Below are positions 1 to 9,260 of a DNA stretch of 10,111 nt, piece after piece. Numbering within the stretch: position 1 is the first letter of the stretch; every line of letters starts with the position of its first letter. The notes below the pieces were generated by a model, which saw only the letters and a list, made by a program, of their open reading frames with translations, was not told the DNA's origin and searched no databases. The position numbers and the translations under genes were made by a program. The stretch spans positions 1 to 10,111 of the forward strand of contig CAYTVI010000072.1 of NCBI GenBank assembly GCA_964441765.1. Direction: 5' to 3'. This DNA comes from Sulfurospirillum sp964441765 (GTDB lineage: Bacteria > Campylobacterota > Campylobacteria > Campylobacterales > Sulfurospirillaceae).

Positions 1-896
1 TCAACAAAACCACCCGTTGCATCGATAGTGCCTGATACATTTGCTGTTCCACCATGAGCAAAAAGTATTACTTCACTTTTTAAGTCATCCATCGACTTCG
101 CTTCAATGATACCTGTATTGTTAACAACGCCTTTTAGGAGTTCATTAACGGCGTTGGTGGTTAAGTATACATGACCTCCATCAGCAACAATAGCACCTTT
201 GTTCTCTACCAAAGCATCCAATACACCTTTATCTACTTTTAGGCTAACAAGTGAATTGCCATTAAGATTTATGGTGGCTTCATTGGCACCTGTTAGGGTG
301 ACAAATCCTTGAATGGCTTTTATGGTTCCTTCATTAGAGACGGTGTTCGCAAGTAAAGATGCATAGCCTCCATTGTTAATGGTTATCTCCCCTAAGTTGA
401 CAACCGATGCGGTAGAACTTCCTTTAAAGCTATACACTCCATTTTGAAAATCCTCATCACTTAGGGCTTTGGTTGTAGCTAGGATTCCTGAAGTATTCAC
501 TTTTGCATTAGCATTAAACAACACACCATTAGAGTTAAGTATCCATACTTGTCCATTGGCATTCAGTGCTCCATTGATAATACTTTTTTCATTTCCCACA
601 ACACGATTAAGGGTAATAGCTGAGGCACTTGGTTGATTGAAGTTAACTGTTTCGTTCCCTGCTATGGAGAAGTTTTGCCAATTAATCGAGGCTTTTTGTG
701 AACTTTGGTTCACCGTAGTCACAACCCCACTTTGAGCAATACTCGCTACTCCTGAAGTCACCACTCCTCCACTAGGTGCGGCATGCAGCAATGTTGCTCC
801 TGCAATAAATGCTGAAACAACCATTGATATTTTCCCACCCTTTAAGATTCTAAATCGCGAACCGTAGTCACACATCTGTAGGTAAGTATTTCGCAT
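1..896 (-). CDS. Two-partner secretion exoprotein (TpsA, filamentous haemagglutinin-like), N-terminal part
   Basis: The minus-strand frame is open from an ATG at 894-896 to the window edge (298 codons, no stop), so the C-terminal part is missing. A strong ribosome site, AAAGGAG, lies at 902-908. Residues 1-39 look like the long, two-part signal peptide of type V secreted proteins: a polar, basic first part, then a hydrophobic stretch ending LLHA before APSGG. Residues from about 40 form the TPS/haemagglutination-activity domain, which directs secretion through an outer-membrane TpsB pore. Seen motifs are INWQNFSI (71-78), a QPSASAITLNRVVG segment (88-101), and NGQVWILNSNGVLFNANAKV (114-133), the counterpart of the family's NPNGVLF motif with Pro replaced by Ser. 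The rest is rich in Asn, Gly, Val and Thr, as expected for beta-helix repeats. The product is probably a surface or released adhesin, but the effector end and the TpsB partner lie outside the window. It is divergent from a two-component system that may regulate it. Confidence 0.88.
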   Translation of the reverse strand, partial: MRNTYLQMCDYGSRFRILKGGKISMVVSAFIAGATLLHAAPSGGVVTSGVASIAQSGVVTTVNQSSQKASINWQNFSIAGNETVNFNQPSASAITLNRVVGNEKSIINGALNANGQVWILNSNGVLFNANAKVNTSGILATTKALSDEDFQNGVYSFKGSSTASVVNLGEITINNGGYASLLANTVSNEGTIKAIQGFVTLTGANEATINLNGNSLVSLKVDKGVLDALVENKGAIVADGGHVYLTTNAVNELLKGVVNNTGIIEAKSMDDLKSEVILFAHGGTANVSGTIDATGGFV

Positions 897-954
897 GCTT
901 ACTCCTTTATTTGTTATAGTTTTGTTATGAAGTATTCTACTTTTCTAACTTCGT

Positions 955-999
955 AAACGTATCGCATTTTATAAACATTTTTTGCGATACGTTTGCGAT
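955..999. promoter_or_regulatory. Probable operator: 12-bp inverted repeat plus 11-bp-spaced direct repeat
   Basis: AAACGTATCGCA (955-966) and TGCGATACGTTT (983-994) are perfect inverted repeats separated by 16 bp. Within this, TTTGCGAT occurs at 981-988 and again at 992-999, one helical turn apart, and a near copy (AATGCGAT on the minus strand) lies at 961-968. Tandem half-sites about 10-11 bp apart are typical of OmpR-family regulators, and such a regulator starts 50 bp downstream. The right copies overlap the regulator's -35 and spacer. The left copy lies where the -35 would be for a TAGAAT-type -10 (934-939, minus strand) reading into the exoprotein gene. Binding by the adjacent regulator is an inference. 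Confidence 0.6.
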
Positions 1000-1010
1000 T
1001 TTGTTATACT
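982..1010 (+). promoter_or_regulatory. Sigma-70-type promoter of the response regulator
   Basis: TTGCGA (982-987), a 17-bp spacer, and TATACT (1005-1010). The hexamers match 4/6 and 5/6 of the consensus. Transcription would begin near 1017, leaving a leader of about 32 nt before the ATG at 1049. The -35 lies inside the repeat array, so a bound regulator could block or modify it. Confidence 0.6.
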
Positions 1011-1048
1011 ATAGTTTCTGCACAACAACCTTTGAAAGTCATGAGACG

Positions 1049-1723
1049 ATGAAACAATTAGCTGATAAAACCTTACTTTTGTTAGAAGACAATATCGAAT
1101 TTATAGACAATGCCATATCGCTTTTTGGAATGTTTGTCGCACGTGTTTTGGTAGCGCACACAATACAAGAGGCATTTACACTTTTAGCAAAAGAGCGGAT
1201 AGATATTATCATCTCGGATATTCATCTTAAAAATGAAAATGGGCTTGATTTTATTAAAGATGTTCGTAAAACCAACACGACCATCCCTATTTTGGTTTTA
1301 AGCGGCCATAAAGATGAAGCTCTTTTGTTTCGTGCGATGACATTAGGTTTGAGTGGCTATTTGCTTAAACCCATCAACTTTAAAATGCTGGTCGAAAGTT
1401 TAGAAGAGTGTTTAAAAAAAATCGAAGCGAACGCACAAACACTTGTTAATCTCAAAGATGGATTTATTTATGACAAGTCTCTTAAAAAAGTCATCAAAGA
1501 AGAGAATATTTTTGAGCTCAACAAAAAAGAAATTCTCTTCTTTGAAATGCTTTGCCAACATAAAAGTAGCGTTTTAACAAAAGATATGTTTTTAGCGTAT
1601 GTCTATGAATATGAAACGATGAGTGATTCTGCACTTAACAACTTTATTATGCGTATTCGTAGGCGTTTTGGAAAAACATTTTTACACACTATCCCCGATG
1701 TGGGTTATAAGTTAATCGTATGA
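1049..1723 (+). CDS. OmpR-family two-component response regulator
   Basis: A 224-residue cytoplasmic DNA-binding protein. The receiver domain (about 8-120) has the acidic pair E13/D14, phospho-acceptor D57 in IIISDIHL, S85 in LVLSGH (the Thr/Ser switch position) and K107 in LLKPIN, so all phosphorylation residues are present. The C-terminal winged-helix domain (about 130-224) has the TKDMFLAYVY and NFIMRIRRRF segments and a closing VGYKLIV, typical of OmpR/PhoB-type output domains. The frame is open further upstream to a TTG at 1001, but that lies inside the promoter, so the ATG at 1049 is chosen; its ribosome site is weak. The stop overlaps the kinase start by 4 nt (ATGA), so the two are translationally coupled. 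The likely partner is the following kinase. The target genes are unknown; the divergent exoprotein gene and the gene itself are the best candidates, given the repeats at 955-999. Confidence 0.93.
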   Translation: MKQLADKTLLLLEDNIEFIDNAISLFGMFVARVLVAHTIQEAFTLLAKERIDIIISDIHLKNENGLDFIKDVRKTNTTIPILVLSGHKDEALLFRAMTLGLSGYLLKPINFKMLVESLEECLKKIEANAQTLVNLKDGFIYDKSLKKVIKEENIFELNKKEILFFEMLCQHKSSVLTKDMFLAYVYEYETMSDSALNNFIMRIRRRFGKTFLHTIPDVGYKLIV

Positions 1724-3291
1724 TAAAAGCATTGATTCTTCTTTGTTTGGCACTACATGTAAGCCTTGCTTCAACGATTCCTTTAAGTGATGAACACCTC
1801 GCCTATTTGAGGGAAAAACGGACAATTTCCATGTGTGTTGACCCTGAATGGGAGCCGTTTGAAAAGATTAATGACAAAAAAGAGCATGAGGGCATTGCCG
1901 CAGACATTATTCGTCTGATTGCACAGCGTCTTGATATCACGATAAAACTCCTTCCGACTTCAACATGGCAAGAGAGTGTTAAAAAATCACAAAATTACGA
2001 ATGCGATATCCTAAGTCTTGTCAATCAAACGCCAAAACGAGACCAATGGCTCCTCTACACAGCTCCTATCATCGAAGACCCCAATGTGCTTATCGCACGA
2101 AGCGAACACGCCTACATTGAAGATATTGCTGGCTTAAAAAAATACTCCATTGCACTTTTAAAAGATACGGCTATACTGGAGCGTTTTCAAAAAGATTATC
2201 CAAATTTTAAAATTATCCCTGTTATTACAGAAGAAGAAGCCTTTAGACTGGTGGAAGAAAAAAAAGCAGATTTGACACTGCGCTCTTTGATGGTGGCTGC
2301 TTATACCATCAAAAAAGAGAATCTTTTTAACCTTAAAATCGTGGGACAGCCTAAAGATTATACCAATTTTTTACGTATTGGGATACGCAAAGATGAGCCT
2401 ATGTTAAGAGATATCTTAAATTTAGGGGTACAAAGCTTAAGCGAAGAAGATAAAAAACACATCATCAATAAACATGTCTACATCAAACTTGAAACCAACA
2501 CACATAGCTATCGCTGGCTACTCTACGGGCTTTTACTTTTAAGTATACTTACCTCTTTTATTTTGCTTTGGAACTATCAGCTAAGAAAAAAAGTGAATAA
2601 AGAAGTCACCCAAAATCTTGAACATTCTAAAGCACTTTTTCAACAATCCAAACAAGCCGCCCTTGGCAATTTAATGGCAAATATATCCCATCAATGGCGC
2701 GACAATCTCACCAAAATCAGCTACATCAATCTAGGTCTTCGGGCGCATATTATGCAAAATAGAGAAATTCCTCTCTCCTTGCTCGATAAAAGTACCCAAG
2801 AGATCGAGCAAACCATCGATTTTATGTCTGAGACCATGCAAAATTTTTTAGAATACTACAAACCCTCAAACAATATACAAGAGTTTGAAGTGCATGATTC
2901 GATTAAAGCCGTCATCAGCATCATTGATACGCGCATCAAAAACCTCAACCTTGAAATTATTTTCACCATTATCAGCAATACGCATCTTCAAGGTATTCGT
3001 AATGAGTGGATGCAAGTGTGGATGAACATCCTCTCCAATACGCTCAATATTGCGCAAAAACGCTCGATTGAATACCCGTACATCATCATTACCATTGATG
3101 AAACGACCATCTGCTTTCAGGATAATTGTGGTGGGGTAGAGCCTGCTATTTTGGAAAATCTCACCCACGATATCCACAGTGGTTTGGGCATTAAGATGTG
3201 CAAAGACATCCTTAAAAAGTATGGCAAATCTTTACATGTAAAAAATACAAAAGAGGGAGCATTGTTTGAAATCAAACCTTTAAGTGCATAA
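1720..3291 (+). CDS. Sensor histidine kinase with periplasmic solute-binding (SBP_bac_3) sensor domain
   Basis: This 523-residue protein starts with a signal peptide (about 1-18, MIKALILLCLALHVSLAS). A family-3 solute-binding domain follows (about 30-252), beginning ISMCVDPEWEPFE, the usual opening of amino-acid-type binding proteins. One membrane helix lies at about 266-286, then a short coiled linker (290-312). The kinase core carries H324 in the H-box ANISHQWRDNL, an N-box around WMNILSN (434-440), a G1-type box DNCGG (468-472) and a G2-type box GLGIKMCK (488-495). It should autophosphorylate at H324 and pass phosphate to D57 of the upstream regulator when the periplasmic domain senses a small ligand, perhaps an amino or other organic acid; the ligand cannot be told from sequence. 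The H-box usually reads HQWRQPL in this phylum, and here QP is replaced by DN. The start overlaps the regulator's stop. No PAS or HAMP domain is evident. Confidence 0.9.
   Translation: MIKALILLCLALHVSLASTIPLSDEHLAYLREKRTISMCVDPEWEPFEKINDKKEHEGIAADIIRLIAQRLDITIKLLPTSTWQESVKKSQNYECDILSLVNQTPKRDQWLLYTAPIIEDPNVLIARSEHAYIEDIAGLKKYSIALLKDTAILERFQKDYPNFKIIPVITEEEAFRLVEEKKADLTLRSLMVAAYTIKKENLFNLKIVGQPKDYTNFLRIGIRKDEPMLRDILNLGVQSLSEEDKKHIINKHVYIKLETNTHSYRWLLYGLLLLSILTSFILLWNYQLRKKVNKEVTQNLEHSKALFQQSKQAALGNLMANISHQWRDNLTKISYINLGLRAHIMQNREIPLSLLDKSTQEIEQTIDFMSETMQNFLEYYKPSNNIQEFEVHDSIKAVISIIDTRIKNLNLEIIFTIISNTHLQGIRNEWMQVWMNILSNTLNIAQKRSIEYPYIIITIDETTICFQDNCGGVEPAILENLTHDIHSGLGIKMCKDILKKYGKSLHVKNTKEGALFEIKPLSA
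3231..3242. repeat. TTACATGTAA palindrome, copy 1 (12-bp form)
   Basis: TTTACATGTAAA, a perfect palindrome inside the histidine kinase gene, near its 3' end, read there as codons for Leu-His-Val. Confidence 0.5.
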
Positions 3292-3307
3292 AAAAAAGTG
3301 TTGTTTA

Positions 3308-3338
3308 GAAGCGAAATAAACTTAAATTCGTCTTCTTT
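3308..3338 (+). terminator. Possible weak terminator after the kinase gene
   Basis: Arms GAAGCGAA (3308-3315) and TTCGTCTTC (3327-3335) can pair with one bulged base around an 11-nt AT-rich loop, followed by TTTAATAG. The stem is GC-poor and the T-tract short, so read-through into glnS remains possible. Confidence 0.25.
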
Positions 3339-3340
3339 AA

Positions 3341-3369
3341 TAGACTCTTTATCGCACATAAGATACAAT
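3341..3369 (+). promoter_or_regulatory. Probable promoter of the glnS operon
   Basis: TAGACT (3341-3346), a 17-bp spacer and TACAAT (3364-3369). The hexamers match 4/6 and 5/6 of the sigma-70 consensus. Transcription would start near 3376, giving a leader of about 44 nt. An alternative -10, TATAAC, lies at 3377-3382. The rest of the 3292-3419 gap is AT-rich with no other feature that I can see. Confidence 0.4.
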
Positions 3370-3419
3370 CTTGTCCTATAACGTAAAGCAAGATTTTATA
3401 TCAAAAAGGTTTGAATAAA

Positions 3420-5658
<2,239 letters not shown>

Positions 5659-5666
<8 letters not shown>

Positions 5667-6846
5667 ATTTGTAGCCTCTCCCACATGCGACTTACACATT
5701 CGTGACCTTCGCATTGCTCTGTTAAACTACCTCTGCGCTAAACAATCCCATAGCCCCTTTATTGTACGTATCGCAGATATTGACAAAAAAAGCCTCATTG
5801 AGGGGAAAGATGATGAGATTCTTGAGACCCTAAAGCTTTTTGGATTGAGGTATGATTATCTTTACTATCAGAGTGAAAATTTCAAATACCACTTACAATT
5901 TGCCTCAACTCTTTTAGATAAAAAAAAGGCATTTATCTGTTTTTGTTCAAAAGATAAAGCATCGCCTTATGATGGCACATGCGAAAACCTAAGCCCTGAA
6001 GAGGTGTTAAACAACCCCCATCCTTTTGTGATTCGCCTTAAAGCTTCTAAGGATAACCTTGATAGTTTTGTCATGATGACCCAAGAGAAATACCCCACAA
6101 ACACGTTTGCATGTGCGTGTGACGATATGCTTCAAGGTGTCAGTTGTATCATCGATGAAGAAAGAGAACTCCTTGATGCACCACAACAAACATTGGTGCG
6201 AAAAGCACTCGGATACGACCAAGAAATTCCTTACACGCACGCACCCACCCTTCATATGATAGAAGATGAAACATGTAACGTCAAAGAGCTCTTAGACCAA
6301 GGGTTTATGCCTGAAGCGATTTTGAATTATCTGCTTCTTTTAGGAAATCTCACGCCAAAAGAGATTTTTAGCATAGAAGAGGCAATTTCATGGTTTGACA
6401 TTACGAAAATATCTCAAGAACCTGTGCGTTTTGATAGAAAAAAGCTGTGTTCTATCAATGTCCTCCATATCAAACGCCTCTCTGATATGGAACTCTCAAA
6501 ACGTTTAGGGTATGCGTGTGAAAACATTGGAAAATTGGCAAAACTCTATACACAAGAGTGTAGTACCACTTTTGAAATCAAGCAAAAAATAGATGCCATT
6601 TTTGCTAAAAAAACTCCGCATCCTGCGTATGAAAACGAGAGTAAACTTTTGCAAAAACTGATTTTAGAAGCACCCTATTTTGAAAAATTGGATGATTTTC
6701 AAACATATCTTATCACTACTTCACGCTTAGAAGGCGAATCTTTTTTTAAACCCCTTTATTTTTGGCTTACAGGAGCAAAGAGTGGTTTAGAGTTAGCACT
6801 CGTCTATCCACTGATAAAAACTTACCTTAAGGAGATCGTACGATGA
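5659..6846 (+). CDS. gltX: Glutamyl-tRNA synthetase paralogue with eroded catalytic motifs
   Basis: This 395-residue protein is GluRS-like over its whole length. It has the opening MFRFVASPTCDLHIRDLR, the DSFVMM and TFACACDDMLQGVS segments, CFC plus YDGTC (C94, C96, C108) resembling the zinc-binding insert, QGFMPEAILNYL (214-225), and a helical anticodon-binding half ending in LTGAKSGLELALVYPLIKTY. It is therefore not the short GluQ-RS (YadB) type. However, the HIGH glycine is R15, the usual Gly before it is C10, the RIEDTD glutamate is A39, RGEDH reads DEERE (166-170), and the KMSKR loop is replaced by HMIEDETC (199-206). R3, S7 and H13 remain. From family knowledge these changes should cripple ATP and glutamate binding. 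The frame has no stop or frameshift, and it overlaps glnS by 8 nt and the next gene by 4 nt, so it is probably still made. It sits where C. jejuni has a gltX copy. The present function is unknown: a decayed tRNA-Gln-specific GluRS2, a tRNA-binding protein, or a new ligase. Confidence 0.85.
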
Positions 6847-7139
6847 TAGTTGTTTCGACGTTTATTGAAGCCTTAGCGCAAATTTTGCATATGATTATAA
6901 ACATATACATTTGGGTGGTGATTATCTCTGCTCTCATTAGCTTTGTGCGCCCTGACCCGTACAACCCAATTGTTCAGATTTTACACCGTTTGACCAACCC
7001 TGTGTATGCGTTTATTCGCCGTTTCATTCCTACCATTATTGGTGGCGTAGATGTTGCTCCTATTATTGTTATCTTAGTATTGCAGTTTGTGGATCTGTTT
7101 GCGGTTAAACTTTTATTTGCTTTAGTTCATGCTCTTTAA
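6843..7139 (+). CDS. YggT-family integral membrane protein
   Basis: A 98-residue protein with two hydrophobic helices (about 13-35 and 69-95). Between them is the family hallmark: FVRPDPYNPIVQILHRLTNP (34-53), followed by IRRFIPTIIGGVDVAPI. YggT-type proteins are inner-membrane proteins of poorly defined role, linked in various bacteria to osmotic tolerance, cell division or membrane organisation. A good ribosome site, AAGGAG (6829-6834), lies 8 nt before the ATG, inside the end of the GluRS-like gene. The ATG overlaps that gene's stop by 4 nt, and this gene's own end overlaps the transglycosylase start by 11 nt. Its place between a synthetase paralogue and a lytic transglycosylase matches C. 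jejuni as I recall it, so the order looks ancestral and not recently assembled. Confidence 0.9.
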   Translation: MIVVSTFIEALAQILHMIINIYIWVVIISALISFVRPDPYNPIVQILHRLTNPVYAFIRRFIPTIIGGVDVAPIIVILVLQFVDLFAVKLLFALVHAL

Positions 7140-8772
7140 GATTTATTGGTGGGGATTACTCCTCTTTTTTGCATCCTTAGACCTTTTTGCAGCACCACCG
7201 AGTACTTTAGAGTTTTTTCACGATAAACCTCGCTCTTTAGCCAAAGATTTTTACATCCACAGCTATCTTCAGCGCGAAGAGACCACACCCAAAGAAGCTA
7301 GAGCACTTTTTGGGATGGTGCATACGATGAATATTCGCTTTTTTCATCTCTTCGCAAAAAAGATGGACAATGAAGATTTTAAGAAAATCTCACGCTGTAT
7401 CGATATGGATATTACCTCCCTACTCAAAGAAGACGATACGTGCTTAAATATTGGCATCAACCTCGCAAAAGTAACCTCATTGCCTAAGAGCTATTTGGCT
7501 TCTTTAGAACCTCGTATATCACCGTATCATTCGCAGTTACTCCGTACATTACAATTGATGAAAGCGGACAATGTGTATGAACGTGCCTTAAGTGAAGATA
7601 ATGAAGTCGTTATCAATTTATTGCAAGGCAGTATTAGCGCGTACAAAAAAGCAAATTTTCCAGACGCTTTACCGCAAGAAAAGCTCAATGTCCTTTCCGC
7701 CTATCCTAAATTTAACGCATTTGTAAATAGTGTTGTACAAAATGATGACCTTGTTACGTGGCAACAATCCCTTTTACATGTAACGCCATCTTCCGAGGTG
7801 AGTGCTAAAACACTCTTTTTTTTAGGACTTAATGCACTCAAATACGAAAAGAGTGAGAAGGCACGTTACTTTTTCAATCTTTCGGAAGAAAGAGCCACCA
7901 AGCGTGACGAAAAAGATAGAGCACTTTTTTGGAACTATCTGATTGATAAAAAAACACTCTATCTAACCAAGCTTTCCCAAAGCTCTGATATCAATATTTA
8001 CAGCCTTTATGCCCTTGAAAAGTTGCAACTTCCACTTCAAAATATCATTTCCCCTCTTTTGGAAGGTACACATCCAAACTTTGATATCAGCGACCCTTTC
8101 GCATGGCCCAAAGTGATGAACCGTGTGTATACGATGAGTGCTGAAGAGGTAGAAACATACGCGCAAAAATTCAAATATGCCAACACTGTCGCACACTACA
8201 GCTACCTGATGGAGCGTGCCACACGTTATCAAAAGCACTATTATCCAATCCCGTTTCCTGAAGAGATTAAAGAGTATTCGACGCATCGTCAAGCGTTGAT
8301 GCTTGCCATCGCACGACAAGAGAGTCGCTTTTTACCCTCCGTGGTTTCTACGTCGTACGCACTTGGAATGATGCAGTTTATGCCTTTTGTCGCACGGGAC
8401 ATCGCCAAAAAAGAGAAGCTTGAGAACTTTGAACTTGAGGCGATGTTTGACCCTCGTGTGGCATACTTGTTTGCCAACATCCACCTCAACTTCTTAGAGC
8501 GAAGCCTTTATCATCCTATTTTTGTGGCATATGCATACAATGGTGGTATCGGTTTCACCCGTAAACTTCTACAAAGTGGTACATTTTTAGAAGGCCCTTA
8601 CGAGCCATTTCGCAGTATGGAGCTAGTGAGCTATGAAGAGAGTCGAGACTATGGGAAAAAAGTGCTTGCTAATTATGTGGTTTACCGTCACCTTTTAGGA
8701 GAAGAAACCTCTATCAGTAATCTTTTCGAAACGTTGCTGATACCCTCCGTAACTGATCGTTTTCGAAACTAA
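7129..8772 (+). CDS. Periplasmic soluble lytic murein transglycosylase (Slt70-like)
   Basis: This 547-residue protein cleaves the glycan strands of peptidoglycan non-hydrolytically, leaving 1,6-anhydro-muramyl ends. A signal peptide covers about residues 1-21 (MLFKIYWWGLLLFFASLDLF, then AAPP). A long alpha-helical region (about 30-370) fits the superhelical U/L-type domain of Slt70. The catalytic SLT domain follows (about 383-520) with E398 in AIARQESRF as the acid/base, ALGMMQFMP (411-419, the GLMQLMP motif) and AYNGG (469-473, the AYNAG motif), plus SRDYGKKVLANYVVYR near the end. The start overlaps the YggT-family gene by 11 nt and has no clear ribosome site of its own beyond that coupling. 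The final 59 nt are shared, on the other strand, with the end of the lipoprotein gene. It is the last gene of the overlapping glnS-led cluster. Confidence 0.93.
   Translation: MLFKIYWWGLLLFFASLDLFAAPPSTLEFFHDKPRSLAKDFYIHSYLQREETTPKEARALFGMVHTMNIRFFHLFAKKMDNEDFKKISRCIDMDITSLLKEDDTCLNIGINLAKVTSLPKSYLASLEPRISPYHSQLLRTLQLMKADNVYERALSEDNEVVINLLQGSISAYKKANFPDALPQEKLNVLSAYPKFNAFVNSVVQNDDLVTWQQSLLHVTPSSEVSAKTLFFLGLNALKYEKSEKARYFFNLSEERATKRDEKDRALFWNYLIDKKTLYLTKLSQSSDINIYSLYALEKLQLPLQNIISPLLEGTHPNFDISDPFAWPKVMNRVYTMSAEEVETYAQKFKYANTVAHYSYLMERATRYQKHYYPIPFPEEIKEYSTHRQALMLAIARQESRFLPSVVSTSYALGMMQFMPFVARDIAKKEKLENFELEAMFDPRVAYLFANIHLNFLERSLYHPIFVAYAYNGGIGFTRKLLQSGTFLEGPYEPFRSMELVSYEESRDYGKKVLANYVVYRHLLGEETSISNLFETLLIPSVTDRFRN
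7774..7783. repeat. TTACATGTAA palindrome, copy 3
   Basis: A perfect 10-bp palindrome inside the transglycosylase gene, read as Leu-His-Val. Confidence 0.5.
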
Positions 8773-9202
8773 TCGTCATATTGATATCTTCTGTTTTGGG
8801 AGCTTCGACCAAAAGATAATCTGTCCAAGGATTCGCAGAAGAGACCAATGCTAAAAGAGGATGCTCAAAGGTTAAGTGTTTCACCTTAATCTCCTCTTTT
8901 GGTAGTTGGTTTACCTCAAAATTAGCCAATTTTACCAAAGGAATACTCTGCTCTCCTGTTGCCATGTATGTTCCTATGATAAACTTTTCACTCTCTTGGG
9001 TAATAAGTTCATGTTTGATAGGATTGAGATAGGTAATCATGACGTAGGTTTTTGCTGTGGTTGATGGGTCTATCAGTTCTATTTTTTTACTGTTGGCAAC
9101 GCTAAAATTTAACATCGTATCGTTATGAACTTTCTCATCAAGCTGTTTTGTCGCGCATCCTGCTAAAAGTCCTACTATCACTATTGCCACAGCGTATTTC
9201 AT
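8714..9202 (-). CDS. Small putative lipoprotein, conserved in this gene block
   Basis: A 162-residue protein of unknown function. It has a lipoprotein signal peptide: MKYAVAIVIVGLLAGC with lipobox LAGC and C16 as the lipidated residue, followed by ATKQ. The mature part contains alternating polar and hydrophobic stretches (for example TYVMITYLNPI and KFIIGTYMAT), suggesting a small beta-rich periplasmic domain. The frame is open upstream to 9580, but that part is antisense to mobB. The ATG at 9202 with AAGG (9212-9215) 9 nt upstream, followed at once by the signal peptide, is the sound start. It is the only minus-strand gene in this block, and C. jejuni has an opposite-strand lipoprotein at the equivalent place (Cj0842, from memory). 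Its 3' end overlaps the transglycosylase coding region by 59 nt. A link to peptidoglycan or the envelope is only suggested by that neighbour. Confidence 0.85.
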   Translation of the reverse strand: MKYAVAIVIVGLLAGCATKQLDEKVHNDTMLNFSVANSKKIELIDPSTTAKTYVMITYLNPIKHELITQESEKFIIGTYMATGEQSIPLVKLANFEVNQLPKEEIKVKHLTFEHPLLALVSSANPWTDYLLVEAPKTEDINMTISFENDQLRRVSATFRKDY

Positions 9203-9219
9203 TATCTTAAACCTTTTTT

Positions 9220-9228
9220 TGCTATAAT
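9220..9228 (+). promoter_or_regulatory. Extended -10 promoter for mobB-fbp
   Basis: TGCTATAAT: a perfect TATAAT at 9223-9228 with the extended TGn element, preceded by a T-rich run (9214-9220) and no good -35, as is common in Campylobacterota. Transcription would begin near 9235, giving a leader of about 26 nt to the mobB ATG. Confidence 0.6.
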
Positions 9229-9236
9229 CTTCCCTC

Positions 9237-9245
9237 ATTATAACA
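9237..9245 (-). promoter_or_regulatory. Extended -10 promoter for the lipoprotein gene
   Basis: On the minus strand this reads TGTTATAAT: a perfect TATAAT at 9242-9237 with a TGn extension. The start would be near 9230, a leader of about 28 nt before the ATG at 9202. It faces and overlaps the mobB promoter, so the two start points lie within each other's -10 region. Confidence 0.55.
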
Positions 9246-9260
9246 TGAAGCAGGTAAAAA

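Noticed and set aside
955..994. Reading the 12-bp inverted repeat as a transcription terminator
   Set aside because: It lies upstream of both divergent start codons, has no following T-tract, and overlaps a promoter, so a DNA-level operator fits better.
1001..1048. In-frame extension of the response regulator to a TTG start at 1001
   Set aside because: It would put the start codon inside the -10 element, and the extra 16 residues do not resemble receiver-domain sequence. The ATG at 1049 gives the normal opening.
2866..3368. Two overlapping minus-strand open frames across the kinase 3' end
   Set aside because: They are shadows of the kinase gene with no recognisable motif or ribosome site, and the kinase G1 and G2 boxes lie on the plus strand here.
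3411..3419. TTG start for GlnRS three codons upstream
   Set aside because: The AAAAGG ribosome site would be only 1 nt from the TTG, but is 10 nt from the ATG at 3420.
7963..8489. Minus-strand open frames inside the transglycosylase gene
   Set aside because: The plus strand here encodes the catalytic SLT domain with conserved motifs, and the minus frames look like chance openings.
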